This document shows, in pieces, positions 1 to 12,400 of a stretch of DNA of 64,000 nucleotides. The position numbers and the translations under genes are program-made. The notes below the pieces were generated by a model, which did not search any database, was not told the origin of the DNA, and saw nothing but the letters and a program-made list of their open reading frames with translations. Origin of the DNA: Tachinus rufipes (taxonomy: Eukaryota > Arthropoda > Insecta > Coleoptera > Staphylinidae); contig OZ010747.1 of NCBI GenBank assembly GCA_963932245.1, positions 95,517,164-95,581,163 of the forward strand. The letters run 5' to 3'. Each line of letters opens with the position of its first letter. Position 1 is the stretch's first letter.

Positions 1-335
1 TTTATTAATTTCAATCCATTCTACTAATCTTTTAGATATATCTTCACGGAAATCTAAAGCTTTCACACAAACAGCGATTCCGTTACGCTTATTTTTTTTC
101 GGTTTGTGACTCGACGTGTAAATTGCGTTGTCGTATTTGCATGGGCGGCGGTCGAGGTAGATCTTGACCTGTCCGTTCTTCGGTATTCTGCAGGAGAACA
201 TGATAGGCGTGTAGTTGATGTCTGTGTTGGTGTCCACCCAGTTATCTGACCAGATGACCGTTCTCGTCGCTCTCGTTACATGCAGATCTCCTTCTGTCGA
301 TATTGCATTGCAGAATAACGTTGCGTTCCATTTAC
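1..335 (-). CDS. GT92 (DUF23-like) glycosyltransferase, second coding exon, partial
   Basis: Read on the minus strand from 335, this exon is open to position 1, so the gene continues beyond the window. It encodes GKWNATLFCN at the start, then IYLDRRPCKYDN, and ends with IAVCVKALDF and LVEWIEINK. The order 'small hydrophobic-Cys, Asp-x-Arg-Pro-Cys, [IV]-x-V-C-V-K, E-[WF]-I-E-[IL]-N' is that of family 92 glycosyltransferases (the DUF23 domain), Golgi-type membrane enzymes that transfer sugars to glycans. The acceptor is CTCTAG at 341-336, with a branch-point-like CTAAT about 20 bases upstream. The exon starts in phase 1, which matches the donor at 20077 and completes a Gly codon. The metal-binding core of the domain lies outside the window, so substrate and activity cannot be judged. 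Base composition is much higher in G+C than the surrounding intron, as expected for a constrained exon. Family assignment rests on motif memory, not on a search. Confidence 0.85.
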
Positions 336-756
336 CTAGAGGCATACAAGCTTATTAGCACGTCGTAAAATTCAAATGCTACGAACAAGGACGGTTATAA
401 ATATTTATAATAACAAGCGAACTGCAGGAATGCAGAAATATATAACAGATTCATCTAATTTGCACTCGAGGTTATTTAGTTTTTGTTTGTATCATTATTT
501 ACTTTATGCATGATAAAGATTTGCAAAGTTGATTGTTAACTTTATTCAAATCTCGATTGCAAGGACTGATATATTATTAGAATTTTATAAACATATTTTT
601 ATTCAAGAAATTAAATATATGAAGAACTTATGTAAATATATTTATTTTAAATCAAGAAAGGAAAAAAATATTTAATAATTATTGTAAATTGAGTTGCCTA
701 ACTTATGACGAGACGCATATTGATCGTGTACGCTAGATGTCGGTATCTTTTGCACA

Positions 757-828
757 GGCTCAATGGTCTAGGGGTATGATTCTCGCTTTGGGTGCGAGAG
801 GTCCCGGGTTCAAATCCCGGTTGAGCCC
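757..828 (+). tRNA. tRNA-Pro (anticodon TGG)
   Basis: This is a complete 72-base cloverleaf without intron. The acceptor stem GGCTCAA pairs with TTGAGCC (821-827) and the discriminator is C. The anticodon arm is CTCGC/GCGAG around a TTTGGGT loop, giving anticodon TGG. The T arm CCGGG/CCCGG encloses TTCAAAT, an intact B box. It decodes CCA proline codons. It lies in the GT92 intron on the opposite strand, transcribed by Pol III. All stems are intact, so it is likely functional. Confidence 0.97.
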
Positions 829-830
829 AA

Positions 831-836
831 TTTTTT
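831..836 (+). terminator. Pol III terminator of the tRNA-Pro gene
   Basis: A run of six T starts two bases after the tRNA 3' end, the usual RNA polymerase III stop signal. Confidence 0.85.
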
Positions 837-1019
837 GTTTTTTTCTTTTTAGCTAATTTAGTTAATTAGCATAGTAGAGTTTTATTAAAATTATATAATG
901 TTTATAATTTTGTAGCTAACAAATTGCATTATTGATGCAAAAACAGAATGCAGTTTTTGAAACCATTATGAAGTAAGATTTGACTTATATAAACTAGATT
1001 TGGTAAGATAAGCAAATTT

Positions 1020-2440
1020 ATACAAAATATCCAAAGAAAATATTAATGTAATTTTTTGCTGTAAAGATGTTGTAATTAAGTAAAAAAATTAAAAGAATTA
1101 ATTTAAAAAGTAAGCCAACTATGCCAGTTTAAATAAATAAAAAAAAAAAATAATTTTCAAAATATTTTCATTTTTTTTTTAATTTCAAAAATATATTTTT
1201 TTGCCGTCAAGATGTTCTACTTAATTAATAAGTTTGAAAAAAAAATTAAAACTAAGCCAAATATGTCAGTTTTAGTAAACTTACAAAAAAATTTTTGTAA
1301 ATTTTAAAATTGTACTTTCAAACTATTACAAAATTTCTGAAAAAAATTATTAATGTAGTTTTTTGCCGTTAAGATGTTATACTTGAGTAATAAGTTAAAA
1401 AAAATAATTTAAAAACTAAGCCAGATATGTTAATAAATTTACAAAAAAAAAATAATTAGCAAATTTCAAAATATTTTTAAAATTTTACAAAATTTACAAA
1501 AAAATTATCAGTCATTTTTTGCCGCTAAATTGTTCTACTTATTTATAAAATTTAAAAAAAAAACTTAAAATCTAAGCAAACTATGTCAGTTTTAATAAAA
1601 AAAAAAAAATTAAAATTTTAAAATTTTAAAAAAATTAAAAAAAAAACTGTAATGTAATTTTTTTCAACTTAATTAAAAAAAAAAAAAAAAAAAAAAATTA
1701 AAAACTAATCAAACTATGCCAGTTTTAATAAAATAAAAAAAAAATAGTTTTCAAAATATTTTCATTTTTTTTTTTAAATTTCAAAAATGTATTTTTTTTG
1801 CGGTCATGATGTTCTACTTAATTAAAAAGTTTGAAAAAAAAAATTAAAACTAAGCCTAATATGTCAGTTTTAGTAAACTTACAAAAAAAAATTTGTAAAT
1901 TTCAAAATACTTTCAAAATTTTACAAAATATTAAAAAAAATATTAATGTAATTTTTTGCTGTTAAGATATTTAAGTAATAAGTTACAAAAAAAAATAATT
2001 AGCAAATTTCAAAATATTTTCAAAGTTTACAAAAAAATTATCAATGTAATTTTTTGCCGTTAAATTGTTCTACTTATTTATAAAGTTTGAAACAATTAAC
2101 TTAAAATCTAAGCAAACTATGTCAGTTTTAATAAAAAAAAAAAAAATCAAAATTTTAAAAAAATGTAAGAATAATTATTAATTTATATTTTTGACTTGAC
2201 TTTGAACTTAATTAAAAAATTAAAAAAATTAAATTTAAAAACTAAGCCAACTATGATAGTTTGTATTAAAAAAAAAATCAAATTTCAAAATTTTTTAAAA
2301 TTTTATATAATATCAATTTTGGCCAATAAGATGTTTTAGTTAATTTAAAAGTAAAAAAAAAATTTTTTTTAAAATTATGTCAGTTTTTATAAATAAAAAA
2401 AAAATTAAAAAAAAAAAAATTAAATCCAAAATAGTCAAGT
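1020..2440. repeat. Degenerate A-rich tandem array, about 155-bp period
   Basis: The phrase TTTTTTGCCGTYAAGATGTT recurs near 1053, 1199, 1358, 1516, 1795, 1951 and 2050, each time followed by a TTCTACTTAATTA segment and by AAACTAAGCCAAATATGTCAG. Spacing is 140-160 bp where copies are complete. The copies are badly eroded by A-tract expansion. Confidence 0.75.
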
Positions 2441-3080
2441 CCGGTTGATGGAAATGTAATAAAAATAATCATTAAAGTTTTGTTTTGCTATTTATTATTA
2501 CTAAATTTTTATTATAATATAATAAAATATTAATTAATATCGTCAATAAAATGTTCACTACTTTTAAAAGTAAATTTAGGACAATTATATTTTATGTTAA
2601 CACTTCAAACTGATCAAGTGAAGTGACTTGCTCTACCATTGAAGTCTCCGGTTAAGAAAACATGCGGATTAAGTTCAATTGATATTAAAACGCTCTCTAA
2701 TTATATGTGTATATAAAAAATTGTACTTTATTTCCTAGATTGGTATGTGCTATTTTACCGATATATAACAAAATGTGTTGTGAAAAGTGTGAAATTACTT
2801 AGATTAGACCACTGTTGATGTTATCTGTCTCGTGCTCAAGTAGCCTCGGACGGTTAGATAAAATCAAATTTGTTAATATTAATATTCATCAAATGTGCCT
2901 CTGGCAAAACAGTATTTGATGAGTGATAAAAATATTAAAAAAAAATGTTAATGCACTCAGATCTGACTTATATCCACATGCTAGTTAAAAATTGTAATTT
3001 GTAATCAAACATCAACTTAAAAAAAAAAAATCAGTAGCGGCGTAATTTTTTTTTTCTAAAAAAATGTAAATTTGTAATAA
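2441..3080. other. A/T-rich intronic stretch without recognised content
   Basis: No coding region or tandem structure is visible. A short inverted pair CATCAAAT...ATTTGATG lies near 2887-2922. Confidence 0.5.
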
Positions 3081-3657
3081 CTATAGTTTGTTCGCGTTAA
3101 GACTGCAGTGATGGGAGTGGTTTATAAAATCAGTGTCACACAACTGTAATTGCAACATGTCTTAGTTGGTATTATAATTCATCTAACTTCACTTTGTTTA
3201 TTATATTATAATAAAATGATTTTAAATTATTTAAAAACTTTAAAGCAGAAACAATACAGTTAATTGCTTTTTAATTAAATATTAATATGTTTAATAGAAA
3301 TGTATATTAGTAATTTTTAATACAAAAATTTATTAAAAACAATTTCTAGAATTCCATGACGTTTACTCATATTTAAGTTTTTGAGGTTATACTGTACGTC
3401 AGCAACAAAAAATTGTAATTTAAAATTAAAAAACATATAATTATTTACAAATGCGTTAACCTAGTTACAATAACGCAAAAAATCGATAAATATTAAATAG
3501 TAAAAATTGTTAATTAAATTTATTCAATTGCAAGTAGCTTTGTTTTAATCTGGTAAATATTCTATTGTAAATTGGGTAGGCCTCTAAGCCAATAAGAGCA
3601 TTGTTTCCCAGTTGCCATAACAACTACTACTGCAGTCTTAACGCGAACAAACTATAG
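3081..3657. mobile_element. 577-bp MITE with perfect 29-bp terminal inverted repeats
   Basis: The left end (3081-3109) begins CTATAGTTTGTTCGCG; the right end (3629-3657) ends CGCGAACAAACTATAG. The two 29-base ends are exact reverse complements, whereas the 520-bp interior is A/T-rich and non-coding. This is a non-autonomous DNA transposon. A TA dinucleotide inside each end (CTATAG) could be the target duplication of a Tc1/mariner-type element, but the flanks do not settle the superfamily. Perfect ends in such eroded surroundings suggest relatively recent insertion. Confidence 0.85.
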
Positions 3658-4079
3658 GAATGATTTTAAAGAAGTAGGATATTAACGAAAAAGTTCCTTT
3701 TTCATATCTGACTTCTAATTTTTTTGTACAGTGGCGTCAATAAAAATGCAAAATTGGGCTTTGTACAGAAAAAAAATTCTATTTTTTTTTAATTGCGCTA
3801 ACCTATCAAAATTTTTTGGAAGATTGAAAAAAAGCCTTTCTATCGATAGAGTAGTAGTACATGCTGTATTGTTTGTCTATAATTTTGATTTTTTGCTCAA
3901 AACCTTATTGTTTTTAAAACTGGCTTCATTTTTCCACAAATTTTTGCACTTAAAAATTCATAACTTGAGAACGGTTGGTAGTAGAAAAAAAATGCAAAGT
4001 ATTATATTAAAAACACTATCCATATGAGGCTTCCTCTCTCAATAAATTAGTCCCGCAAGAACACTCAAAATACCACACG
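3658..4079. other. Stretch between MITE and array A, nothing recognised
   Basis: It holds one 98-codon open frame with low-complexity Lys/Phe/Leu-rich translation and no family resemblance, so it is not called as a gene. Confidence 0.4.
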
Positions 4080-5735
4080 TTGAAAGTTTTTGTTAGAAGA
4101 AGCGATAGAGGTACAAATTTCTGGATAACCAACAATTGGGTGGCTAGGTGGGACACTCCATAACATAATTACCAACCGGTTATTTTGAACTGGACTGCCC
4201 AATTAGAGTTTCTCCTCTCTGCTAGCGTTAAAAGTCTTTATGTCAGAGGAGGCGATGAAATTACAAATTTCTGGATAACCAACAGTTGGGTAGGTGGATG
4301 AGACAATCCAAATTCTAAATAATCAACAGTTGGGTAGATGAGTGAGACACTCCATAACATAATTACCAACTGGTTTTTTAAACTGAAGTGCCCACCCACC
4401 TGCCTAAGTGTTAGTAATCCAAAAATTAGAATTTCTCTTTCCAGCTAGCGTCTTTATGTAAAAGGAAACAACAGAGATACACATTTCTAGATAATCAACA
4501 GTTGGGTGGGTGTGTGGGACACTTCATAACATAACTACCTGCCGATACTTTAATCTGGACTGCCCACCTACCTGCCCAAGTGTTGGTAATCCAGAAATTC
4601 TGTTTGCGTTGAAAGTCTTTATGTCAGAGGACGCGATAGAGATACAAATTTTTAAATAACCAACAGTTGCGTGGTTGGGGAGATCACTCTATAACATAAT
4701 TACCAACCGGTTATTTTGAGCTGGAGTGCCCACCTACAAGTGTTGGTGATCCAGAAATTCTAGTCTCTTCTCTCTGCTAACGTTGAACATTTTTATGTCA
4801 GAGAAGGTGATGAAGATACACATTTCTAAGTAAGTGGTCCACTCTATAACATAATTACCAACCGGTTATTTTGAACTGGCGTGTCTACCCACCCGCCCAA
4901 GTTTTGGTGATCAAAAAATTAGAGTTTCTCCTCTCAGTTTGCGTTGAAAGTCTTTATGTCAGAGGAAGCGATGGAGATACAAATTTCTGAATAACCAACA
5001 GTTGAGTGGAAGATAACGACACTCCATTACATAATTACCAACCGGTTATTTTGAATTGAAATGCTCACCCACCCACCCGCCGAAGTGTAGGTGATCCAGA
5101 AATTAAATTTTCTCTTCTCTGCTAGCGTTGAAAGTCTCTATGTCAGAGAAAGCGATGGAGATACAAATTTCTGGATAATCAACAGTTGGGTGGGTGGTTA
5201 AGACACTCTACAACATAATTACCAATCGGTTATTTTAAACTAAGATGCTCACCTACTCGCTCAAATGTTGGTGGTCCAAAAATTGGAATATCTCTTCTCT
5301 GCTAGCGTTGAAAGTCTTTATGTCAGAGGAGGCAATGAAGATACAAATTTCTAAATACCCAACAATTGGGTGGGTGGGTGGGACACTCCATAACAAAATG
5401 ACCAACCAGTTATTTTAAATTAAAATGCCCAACCACCCGCCTAAGTGTTGGTGATCCAGAAATTGAAATGTTTCCTCTTTGCTAGAATTGAAAGTGTTTA
5501 AGTCAGACGAGGCGATAGAGATACAAATTTCGAGATAATCAACTGTGGGTGGGACACTCCATAACATGATTACCTGCCGGTATTTTGAATTAAAGTTTGA
5601 AGTTTTAGTAAAATTGGAATTTATCTTCTCTTTCCTTTCCTTAAAAGTTTTTATGTCAGAGGAAACAATGGAGATACAAATTTCAGGATAACCAACAGTT
5701 GGGTCGGTGGGTAAAAACACTTTTTATAAATTTTG
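4080..5735. repeat. G-run/C-run tandem array A, about 160-185-bp units
   Basis: About nine units. Each has a spacer (GCGTTGAAAGTCTTTATGTC, then GGAGATACAAATTTCTGGAT), a G-tract half (ACCAACAGTTGGGTGGGTGG), a middle with ACCAACCGGTTATTTTGAAC, and a C-tract half (CCCACCCACCTGCC then AAGTGTTGGTRATCCAGAAAT). The two halves are inverted copies of each other. Most G tracts here have decayed to two or three runs. It shares its architecture with arrays B-E but has its own spacer. Confidence 0.82.
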
Positions 5736-7012
5736 GGTCGGTAGTTTAATATTGTGTTCCCGCCCACCCGCTCAAATGTTTGCTATTAAAAAATTAGAAA
5801 CTGCAACCACCTGCCGTGTTCCTGCTGTTAACAAACATAGCAGAATGACTGACAAATGTCATTAAATTAGAGAAAAGAGATAACGTAATCAAGTTCTTAA
5901 TAACAAACACTAATGTGGGCAAGATCACAGTTTATAAATATTGGGCCGGTACTTTAGTATAGTAATCCCGCCTATCCACCCAAGTGTTTGTTATCAAAAA
6001 ATTGAAAATTACAACCACCTGCCGTGATTCAGCAGCAAACAAACATGACAGAATAACTGACAAATGCCATTAAGTTAGAAAAAAGAAATGACGTAACTAA
6101 TTTCTTGATAACAAACACTTGGGCGGGTGGGCGGGTGAGCAGTTTATAAATATTAAGTCAGTAGTTTAATATTGTGTTTCCGCCTACCCGCTCAAGTGTT
6201 TGTTATAAAAACATTTACGTTGCAACCACCTGCCGTGTTCCTGCAGTAAACAAACATGACAGAATGACCGACAGATGTCATTAAATTAGAAAAAATAGTG
6301 ACGTATTCAATTAAGAGAGTGAAAACACAGTTTATAAATACTAAGTCGGTAGTTTAATATCGTGTTCCCGCCCACCCGCCCAAGTGTTTGTTATTAAAAA
6401 ATTTGAAGTTGCAACCACCTGCCGTGTTCCTGCAGCAAACAATTATGACAGAATAACTGACAAATGTCATTCAGTTGAAAAAAAATAATGACGTAATCAA
6501 CATCTTGATAACAAACACTTGAGCGGGTGGGCGGGAACACAGTTTATAATAACTAAGTCAGTAGTTTAATGTCGTGTTTCCGCCCACCCGCTCAAGTGTA
6601 CGTTTTTAAGAAATTAAAAGTTGCAACCTCCTGCCGTGTTCTTGCTGCAAACAAACATGAATGAATAACTGACAAATACTATTAAGTTAAAAAAAAGGGA
6701 TGACGTAACTAATTTCTTGATAACAAACATTTGAGCGGGTGGCCAATAACATAGTTTATAAATACTGGGTCGGTAGTTTAATATTGTGTTCCCGCCCACC
6801 CACCCAAATTGTTTGTTATTAAAAAATTAAAAATTGCAACTACTTGCCGTGTTTCTGCAGCAAACAAACATGCCAGAATAACTGACAAATGCTATTAAGT
6901 GTTCCAAAAGCAAACAAACATAGCAGAATACCTGCAAATGCCATTAAGTTAGAAAATGGTGATGACGTAATCAAGATCTAAATAACAAACACTTGGGCGA
7001 GAGGGCAAGTTA
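5736..7012. repeat. G-run/C-run tandem array B, about 210-bp units
   Basis: About six units with C tracts at about 5759, 5967, 6180, 6367, 6580 and 6791. Spacing is mostly 208-213 bp with one of 187. The spacer carries ACCTGCCGTGTTCCTGCAG and GATGACGTAATCAA and ends TTGATAACAAACACTTG before the G tract. The best C tract is CCCGCCCACCCGCCC at 6367-6381. Reverse-complemented, this spacer matches that of array D. Confidence 0.85.
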
Positions 7013-7239
7013 AGCAAGTATTGCGAGGTTTTACTTTCTACAAAAAACAATTTCCGTAGTGACAGACAAAAAGCACTATTCATTTGAGACCAGTGCCGTA
7101 ACTAGCTTCTAATTTGCTCGGTCTAAAAACGTCTTGTAAAAGTGTCAAGCGTTGCGTTTTCATTGAATTTTCTGATAATAAATTCTTATTTTCTTTAGTA
7201 AGTTATAAACTTAAGGTAGTTATCTGCGCGGTAAAAAAT

Positions 7240-8180
7240 CTTCTCCTAACACAAAAAAGTGTCACGGTATGCACTTAACCTAAAATTGCATCTAACTTAT
7301 CATTTTAGGCATTTTTAGCAAATCTAACCTAACTTATCTAACGTGTCACGGTAAATATATATCCCATTTTTTTTTAGATTTATTTTATGCACATAGATAA
7401 CTTTGTCATATATTTTCCATAGCTTCACTTTGATAATTTTGTCACAAAATGCACTTTATTCTAAAAAGTGTTGCATCTAATTTGTCATTTTGCAAGTGGC
7501 CGTTAAGTTATTTAAGATATTTTTAGCAAATTTTGCAATTTGCATATGTCATGGTAAGTTTATGTCCCATTTTGTTGACATTTCTTCAAAATTTTTCATA
7601 TATTTTGGTAAGCTTCACATTGATAGTTTTGTCTCACTGTACGTACTTAAATATAAAAATGTTGCATCTAATTTGTCATTTTAAAAATTGTTCATTTGTC
7701 ACAGTATACAGTTAACCTAAAAATGTTGCTCTAATCTGTCATTTTGTAGTTGACATTTATGTATTTTAAAAATTTCTAGCAAGCTTTGCAATTGATAAAT
7801 GTGTTATGGTCATAGTATTTATTTAACGTAAATATATAATAAATAACACAGTAAGTACCTAACCTAAAAATGTTTGGAATTAATTCTTATGTCACGTTAT
7901 GCTTCCTCAAATTACTTGTAGTTTCAAGATTGATTCTTATGTTACGTTATGCTTCCTCAAATTAATAATTGCGTTAACAGTATGCACTTAACCTAAAAAT
8001 TATTATCTAATTGACAGCTATAGCAAGCTACCTAACTTAAAAATGTTATGTCTAATCTGCAGCATGTCAAGTTACAAATCTAACCTTAAACTGTTGCGTC
8101 TAATTTGCAACTTTGAGATTAATTAAACTCATAATTGCGTCAATAATATGCTGCACCTAACCTAAAAATATGGCTTATAA
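7240..8180. repeat. Degenerate array with 'GCATCTAATTTGTCATTTT' phrases
   Basis: CACTTAACCTAAAAATG and GCATCTAATTTGTCATTTT recur near 7287, 7463, 7662 and 7726, alternating with GTCACGGTATGCAC and AGCAAATTTTGCAATT. Spacing is irregular, about 65-200 bp. An old, eroded tandem repeat. Confidence 0.6.
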
Positions 8181-8821
8181 ATCTCAGGATATACTGAATT
8201 TAGAAGTGTGTTCCATTTGTTGATAATAAGGTTAAAGCAATCTCTCTTAAAAGTTTTGATCTTATATCTCTGAACTGTCAGTAAATATTTGTTAGCATTG
8301 TACTACAAATAAATATTTGTTTAAATGGCAAAATGTCTTGTATTATAGAAAATGCAAAGATCTGCAACATTATGCCTGTGTTGTAAAGTATCTAAGTCAT
8401 TAGTCAATTTTAGATAAGCAATGATCTAAATAGCTAGTTTCTGAATTGAGTTTAAAATAGATAGTTTAGTTTCCGACGCTTCTCCCCATGCTTAAGAATA
8501 ATATTCAATACAAGAACAAATGTAAACTTTATATTAATGCAAAAGTTGAACAAAAATAAAGAACTTTTTACATCTATTAAAAAATCCTAGTTTTCTATGT
8601 CGACAACATGGTTGTTCCAGTAAAGATTATGTGAGATTGTAATACCTAAAAGACAAATTAAAAAAAAAAAATGGATATAAATTTGTTGTTTAGATTAATA
8701 TTTAGTACTGATAATACTTCATATTTAGATTTTAAAACAGTAAGAAGTTGAGTTTTTTAAAAGTTAAAATTGACCATGTTGGGAGTGCTCCATTTAAATA
8801 TTGTTTTAAGGTTTTTGTTTA
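8181..8821. other. A/T-rich intronic stretch, nothing recognised
   Basis: No gene, tandem repeat or terminal repeat was found. Confidence 0.4.
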
Positions 8822-10103
8822 TATGAGGGGCATTGCTAAAGTTTGCGGAATCAAATACTGCCTGTATTGCCAGCGTTCTGCAATTGTCATATTCATAAAA
8901 TTTGACGTTTTCCACCTGCAATTCAGTTGACAGTTCAATTTCAAACTGCTCGGTTTTGTTTCAACAAAATTTAACGAGAGTAATAATTGTGTTAAAAATA
9001 GAAATTTTGAATCGTGACTTTGAAGTGATGGTTCTTTATGATTTTCGATACGGTTTAACACCTCAGCAATGTGTGGAAAAACTTAGTTTGTTATTTGGGG
9101 ATGAAGCACCATCCAAAACTATGGTTTAAAAACGGTTCGCAGAATTCAAGACCAACGTTTGATGACAATCTTTTGCGAAGGTCTTCGATGCACCTCTGAT
9201 GTCGCAAAAAATATTGATGCTATGCGTGAAATGATTTTGTCAGATTGGCATGTGACCTATATTGAGATAGAGGCATCTTTAGACATTGCAGCAAAACAAA
9301 TACATACAATTTTGCATTTGCATGTCAGGAATCTTTGCAGTCGTAGGATCCCACACAATTTGAAAGAAGAACAAAAACATTCACGTTTCAAGTGGTGCAA
9401 AAAAATGCTAAAGAAATTTGAAGAGAGTCGTTCAAATTTAGTATATAACATTGTAACAAGTGACAAATCTTAGATATATTTATATGAGCATAAAACTAAA
9501 CCGCAATTGACTGTATGGGTGTTTCAAAATGAACTTAAACCCACAAAAGTGGTGCGTTCACGAAGCGTTTCAAAAAGAATGATGGCTTGTTTCTTCGGAA
9601 ACACGGGTCATGTTGCAACTGTTGCATTAGAAGATCAAAGGACAATTAATGCTGACTGGTATACTTCAATTTGTTTGCCGGAAGTTATTGCTAAAATCAG
9701 AAGAAACAACATAAACCGGCAAATCATTGTTTATCATGACAATGCAACCGCTCACACAACATGACAAACTGTAGAGTTTTTGACCAGTAACAATATCCAA
9801 TTAATGACTCATTGCCCATATTCGCCTGATTTATCGCCCAATGACTTCTTTCTTTTTCGACATATCAAAAATAAAATGCGTGGCGAGCGTTTTTCATCGC
9901 CTAAAGAGGCTGTTGAAGCGTTTAAATCACTTGTTTTGGAAGTACCTTGCTCAGACTGGCAAAATTGTTTTAAAGATTGGTTTCATCGGAATCAAATGTG
10001 TATGAATTTTAAAGAAGAATATTTTGAAAAGCAATAAATCAAATTACATAACGTAAATTGTGTTTTGCTTTACATTTTAGGTAAACTTTGGCTACAGATT
10101 CTA
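8822..10103 (+). mobile_element. Mariner-family DNA transposon, decayed, about 1.28 kb
   Basis: The transposase remnant (9028-10037) is flanked by eroded ends. The left end reads TTGCTAAAGTTTGC near 8833-8846; the right end, reverse-complemented, reads TAGCCAAAGTTTAC near 10081-10094. These match at most positions and sit at the expected distance outside the coding part. Total length agrees with mariner (about 1.3 kb). Exact ends and TA duplications are not certain to within a few bases. Confidence 0.8.
9028..10037 (+). pseudogene. Mariner transposase (DD34D) pseudogene
   Basis: Mariner transposase cuts and pastes its own element at TA sites. The N-terminal helix-turn-helix part is visible as YDFRYGLTPQQCVEKLSL and FGDEAPSKT. 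After a frameshift at about 9130-9160 the reading continues with ENIDAMRE-like KNIDAMREMI, HVTYIEIEASL and SRRIPHNLKEEQK. The catalytic residues are all still visible: Asp in VTSDKS, Asp in YHDNATAHT, and Asp in YSPDLSPNDFFLF, with 34 residues between the second and third, the mariner spacing. The ending GERFSSPKEAVEAFK...EEYFEKQ is also typical. Lesions: a TAG at 9471-9473 where Trp is usual, a TGA at 9762-9764 just after the second Asp motif, a TAA at 9127-9129, and at least one frameshift. It cannot encode active enzyme. Confidence 0.93.
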
Positions 10104-10779
10104 AATTAGAAAACTCAAGAAATTGTCATATTTGTCAATATGATCTTTAGAAAGTATGAAGTATAAAGGGTTCTATTGTCTGCAAAACTATAAATAAGAC
10201 TTTTAGATATTTGAAGAAGTTCATTAATGTAAATCAAAGTTAGCAATAAAGCAAAACCTTGAGAAACACCGGCATTTATAATTTAACCATCAATTCTAAT
10301 AATTGCTTTTCTCATAAAGCCGTCTGACGTTTTTTTGTGCGCTTGAAACACGTCAACTTTTGCGGTTAAAAAAAATATTAAAAAATGCTCCGTTTTGCCC
10401 AGCCCACTGAGAACAAAAACATGGCTTTATGGCTTTTGCGGCTTATAGACAAGGAGTAGACTTAAAATGGCGCCAGATTTAGATTCTACAAAAAAATATT
10501 GATTGATTTCACTAGTATTTTTCTTTATTTGAGTTAAATTTGCAAAAAACGCAATTAAATTGAAAAACAACAAACAAATCAAAAGTTTCATACTCTCAAA
10601 AAACGATCAAAATCTAATAAGTTATAAAAACTGAAAAAAAAAAAAAAACTAAAGCAAGTCTCTCAATGCACCCCCCCTCTGCTTTGGTCAGTTTGAAATG
10701 GAATTGCCCTTTTAGTTTAGTTTAATTCTACTCTATCCATGTCTTAAAGTTCAAAAATAACGCATGCAGTTTTTGTTAC
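10104..10779. other. Intronic stretch, nothing recognised
   Basis: No coding region found. A C-run (CACCCCCCCTC) near 10670 follows an A-run; no tandem structure. Confidence 0.4.
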
Positions 10780-11350
10780 TGTTATTTTATATTATTATTG
10801 CTTATAATAATCTGGCATTTTTTTATTTCTAATTTTTAATTTGTGTTCAATTATTATTATTTTTGCAATATTTTTTAAGATTTAAATATTTTGTTTTTTG
10901 CCGTATTTTGATTTTTGTAATTATTTAAATATTGTATTTCATTTTTTTGGATTTTAAGAATAATTTTTAGTGTTTTTCTAGTAATTATAATGTTTTTGGC
11001 CAAATTTATAGCTGCATTTTTATATTATTCAATTTATTTGTTATTTTTCTGACTTTAATCATTAGATGTTTGATACTTTATGGCTAGATTTTGTTGTTCT
11101 ATCTATTTTTTGTCAATTTTTTACTTTTATAATTAAATTTTAGTATTTTTGCCATAATTGTAATAGTTCTGACCGGATTTTAAGTTTTATTGATTTTCTA
11201 TGGCCAAATTTTTGTATATTTAACTTTTTTTTGCCTTTTAAAGTTAAATTTTAGTATTATTGACGTAATTTTGTGTTTATTGGCCGGATTTTAATATTTT
11301 TGATTTTCTGTAGCCGAGTTTTTGTATTTTATACAATCTTTTTGATTTTT
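10780..11350 (-). repeat. Short inverted block of the 'CCGGCC' satellite
   Basis: T-rich phrases such as TTGGCCGGATTTTAATATTT and GATTTTCTRTAGCC repeat here. They are the reverse complement of the AAATATTAAAATCCGGCCAT phrases of the array at 33.6-48.7 kb, so this is a small, diverged block of that satellite in opposite orientation. Confidence 0.65.
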
Positions 11351-11379
11351 TTGACGTATTTTTAATATTTTGTAGTAAA

Positions 11380-12400
11380 TCAATTAATTTGAGGTTATGC
11401 AAAATTGACCGTATAAATTGTTCTAAATTTTACACAGTTGGTACTAATGGTACTTAAGTATACTCGTAATTAATTACATTAATTTTTAATGAAGCAGATT
11501 TAAATTATAATTTTTTTAAATATCTTTTGATTGAGTTTGTTAAGTTACTTCAAGTCAATTATTTTGAGGTTATGCAAAATTGAGCGTATGGATGTTTTTA
11601 AATTTTACACAGTTGGTACTAATGCTGTTTTAGTATTTTTGTACTAAATTGTATCAACTTTTAATAAAACAGTTGTGAGCTATAATGTTTTTAATTGTCT
11701 CCTAAGTGCTTTAATTAAGTCACTTCTTGTCTATTAGATGAGGTTATGCAAAACTGAGCGTATAATTTTTTTTGATTTTTACACAATTAGTACTAATAGT
11801 ACTTAAGTATACTTGTAATAAATTGCATCAATTTTTAATGAAGCGGATGTAAATTATATTTTTTTTTAATTATCTCTAGATTGAGTTTGTTAAGTTACTT
11901 CAAGTCAATTATTTTGAGGTTATGCAAAATTGAGCGCATGGATTTTTCTGAATTTTACACAGTTGGTACTAATAGTACTTAAGTATACTTGTAATAAATT
12001 GCATCAATTTTTAAAAAAGCGGATGTGAATTATAATTTTTTTAATTGTCTCTTGATTGAGTTTGCTAAGTTACTTCAAGTCAATTATTTTGAGGTTATGC
12101 AAAATTGAGCGTATAGATTGTTTTGAATTTTACACAGTTAGTACTAATAGTACTTAAATATACTTGTAATAAATTGCATCTATTTTTAGTGAAGCGAATG
12201 TAAGTTATTTTTATAAATATCTCTAGATGAGTTTGTTAGTTTAGTTCAATTCAATTAATTTGAGGTTATAAAAAATTGAGCGCATGGATTTTTCTAAATT
12301 TTGCACAGTTGGTACTAATGGTACTTAAACATATTTGTACTAAATTGCATCAATTTTTAACAAAACAAATGATAGTTATAATTTTTAAGTTATCTCTAGA
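11380..12400. repeat. 175-bp tandem repeat, six copies
   Basis: GAGGTTATGCAAAATTGAGC occurs near 11391, 11566, 11739, 11919, 12089 and (altered) 12261. Each is followed by TTTTACACAGTTGGTACTAA, AGTACTTAAGTATACTTGTA, AATTGCATCAATTTTTAATG and TTGAGTTTGTTAAGTTACTT. Copies are well preserved and head-to-tail. Confidence 0.9.

Noticed and set aside
3731..4027. 98-codon open frame
   Set aside because: Low-complexity Lys/Phe/Leu composition typical of A/T-rich DNA; no family resemblance.
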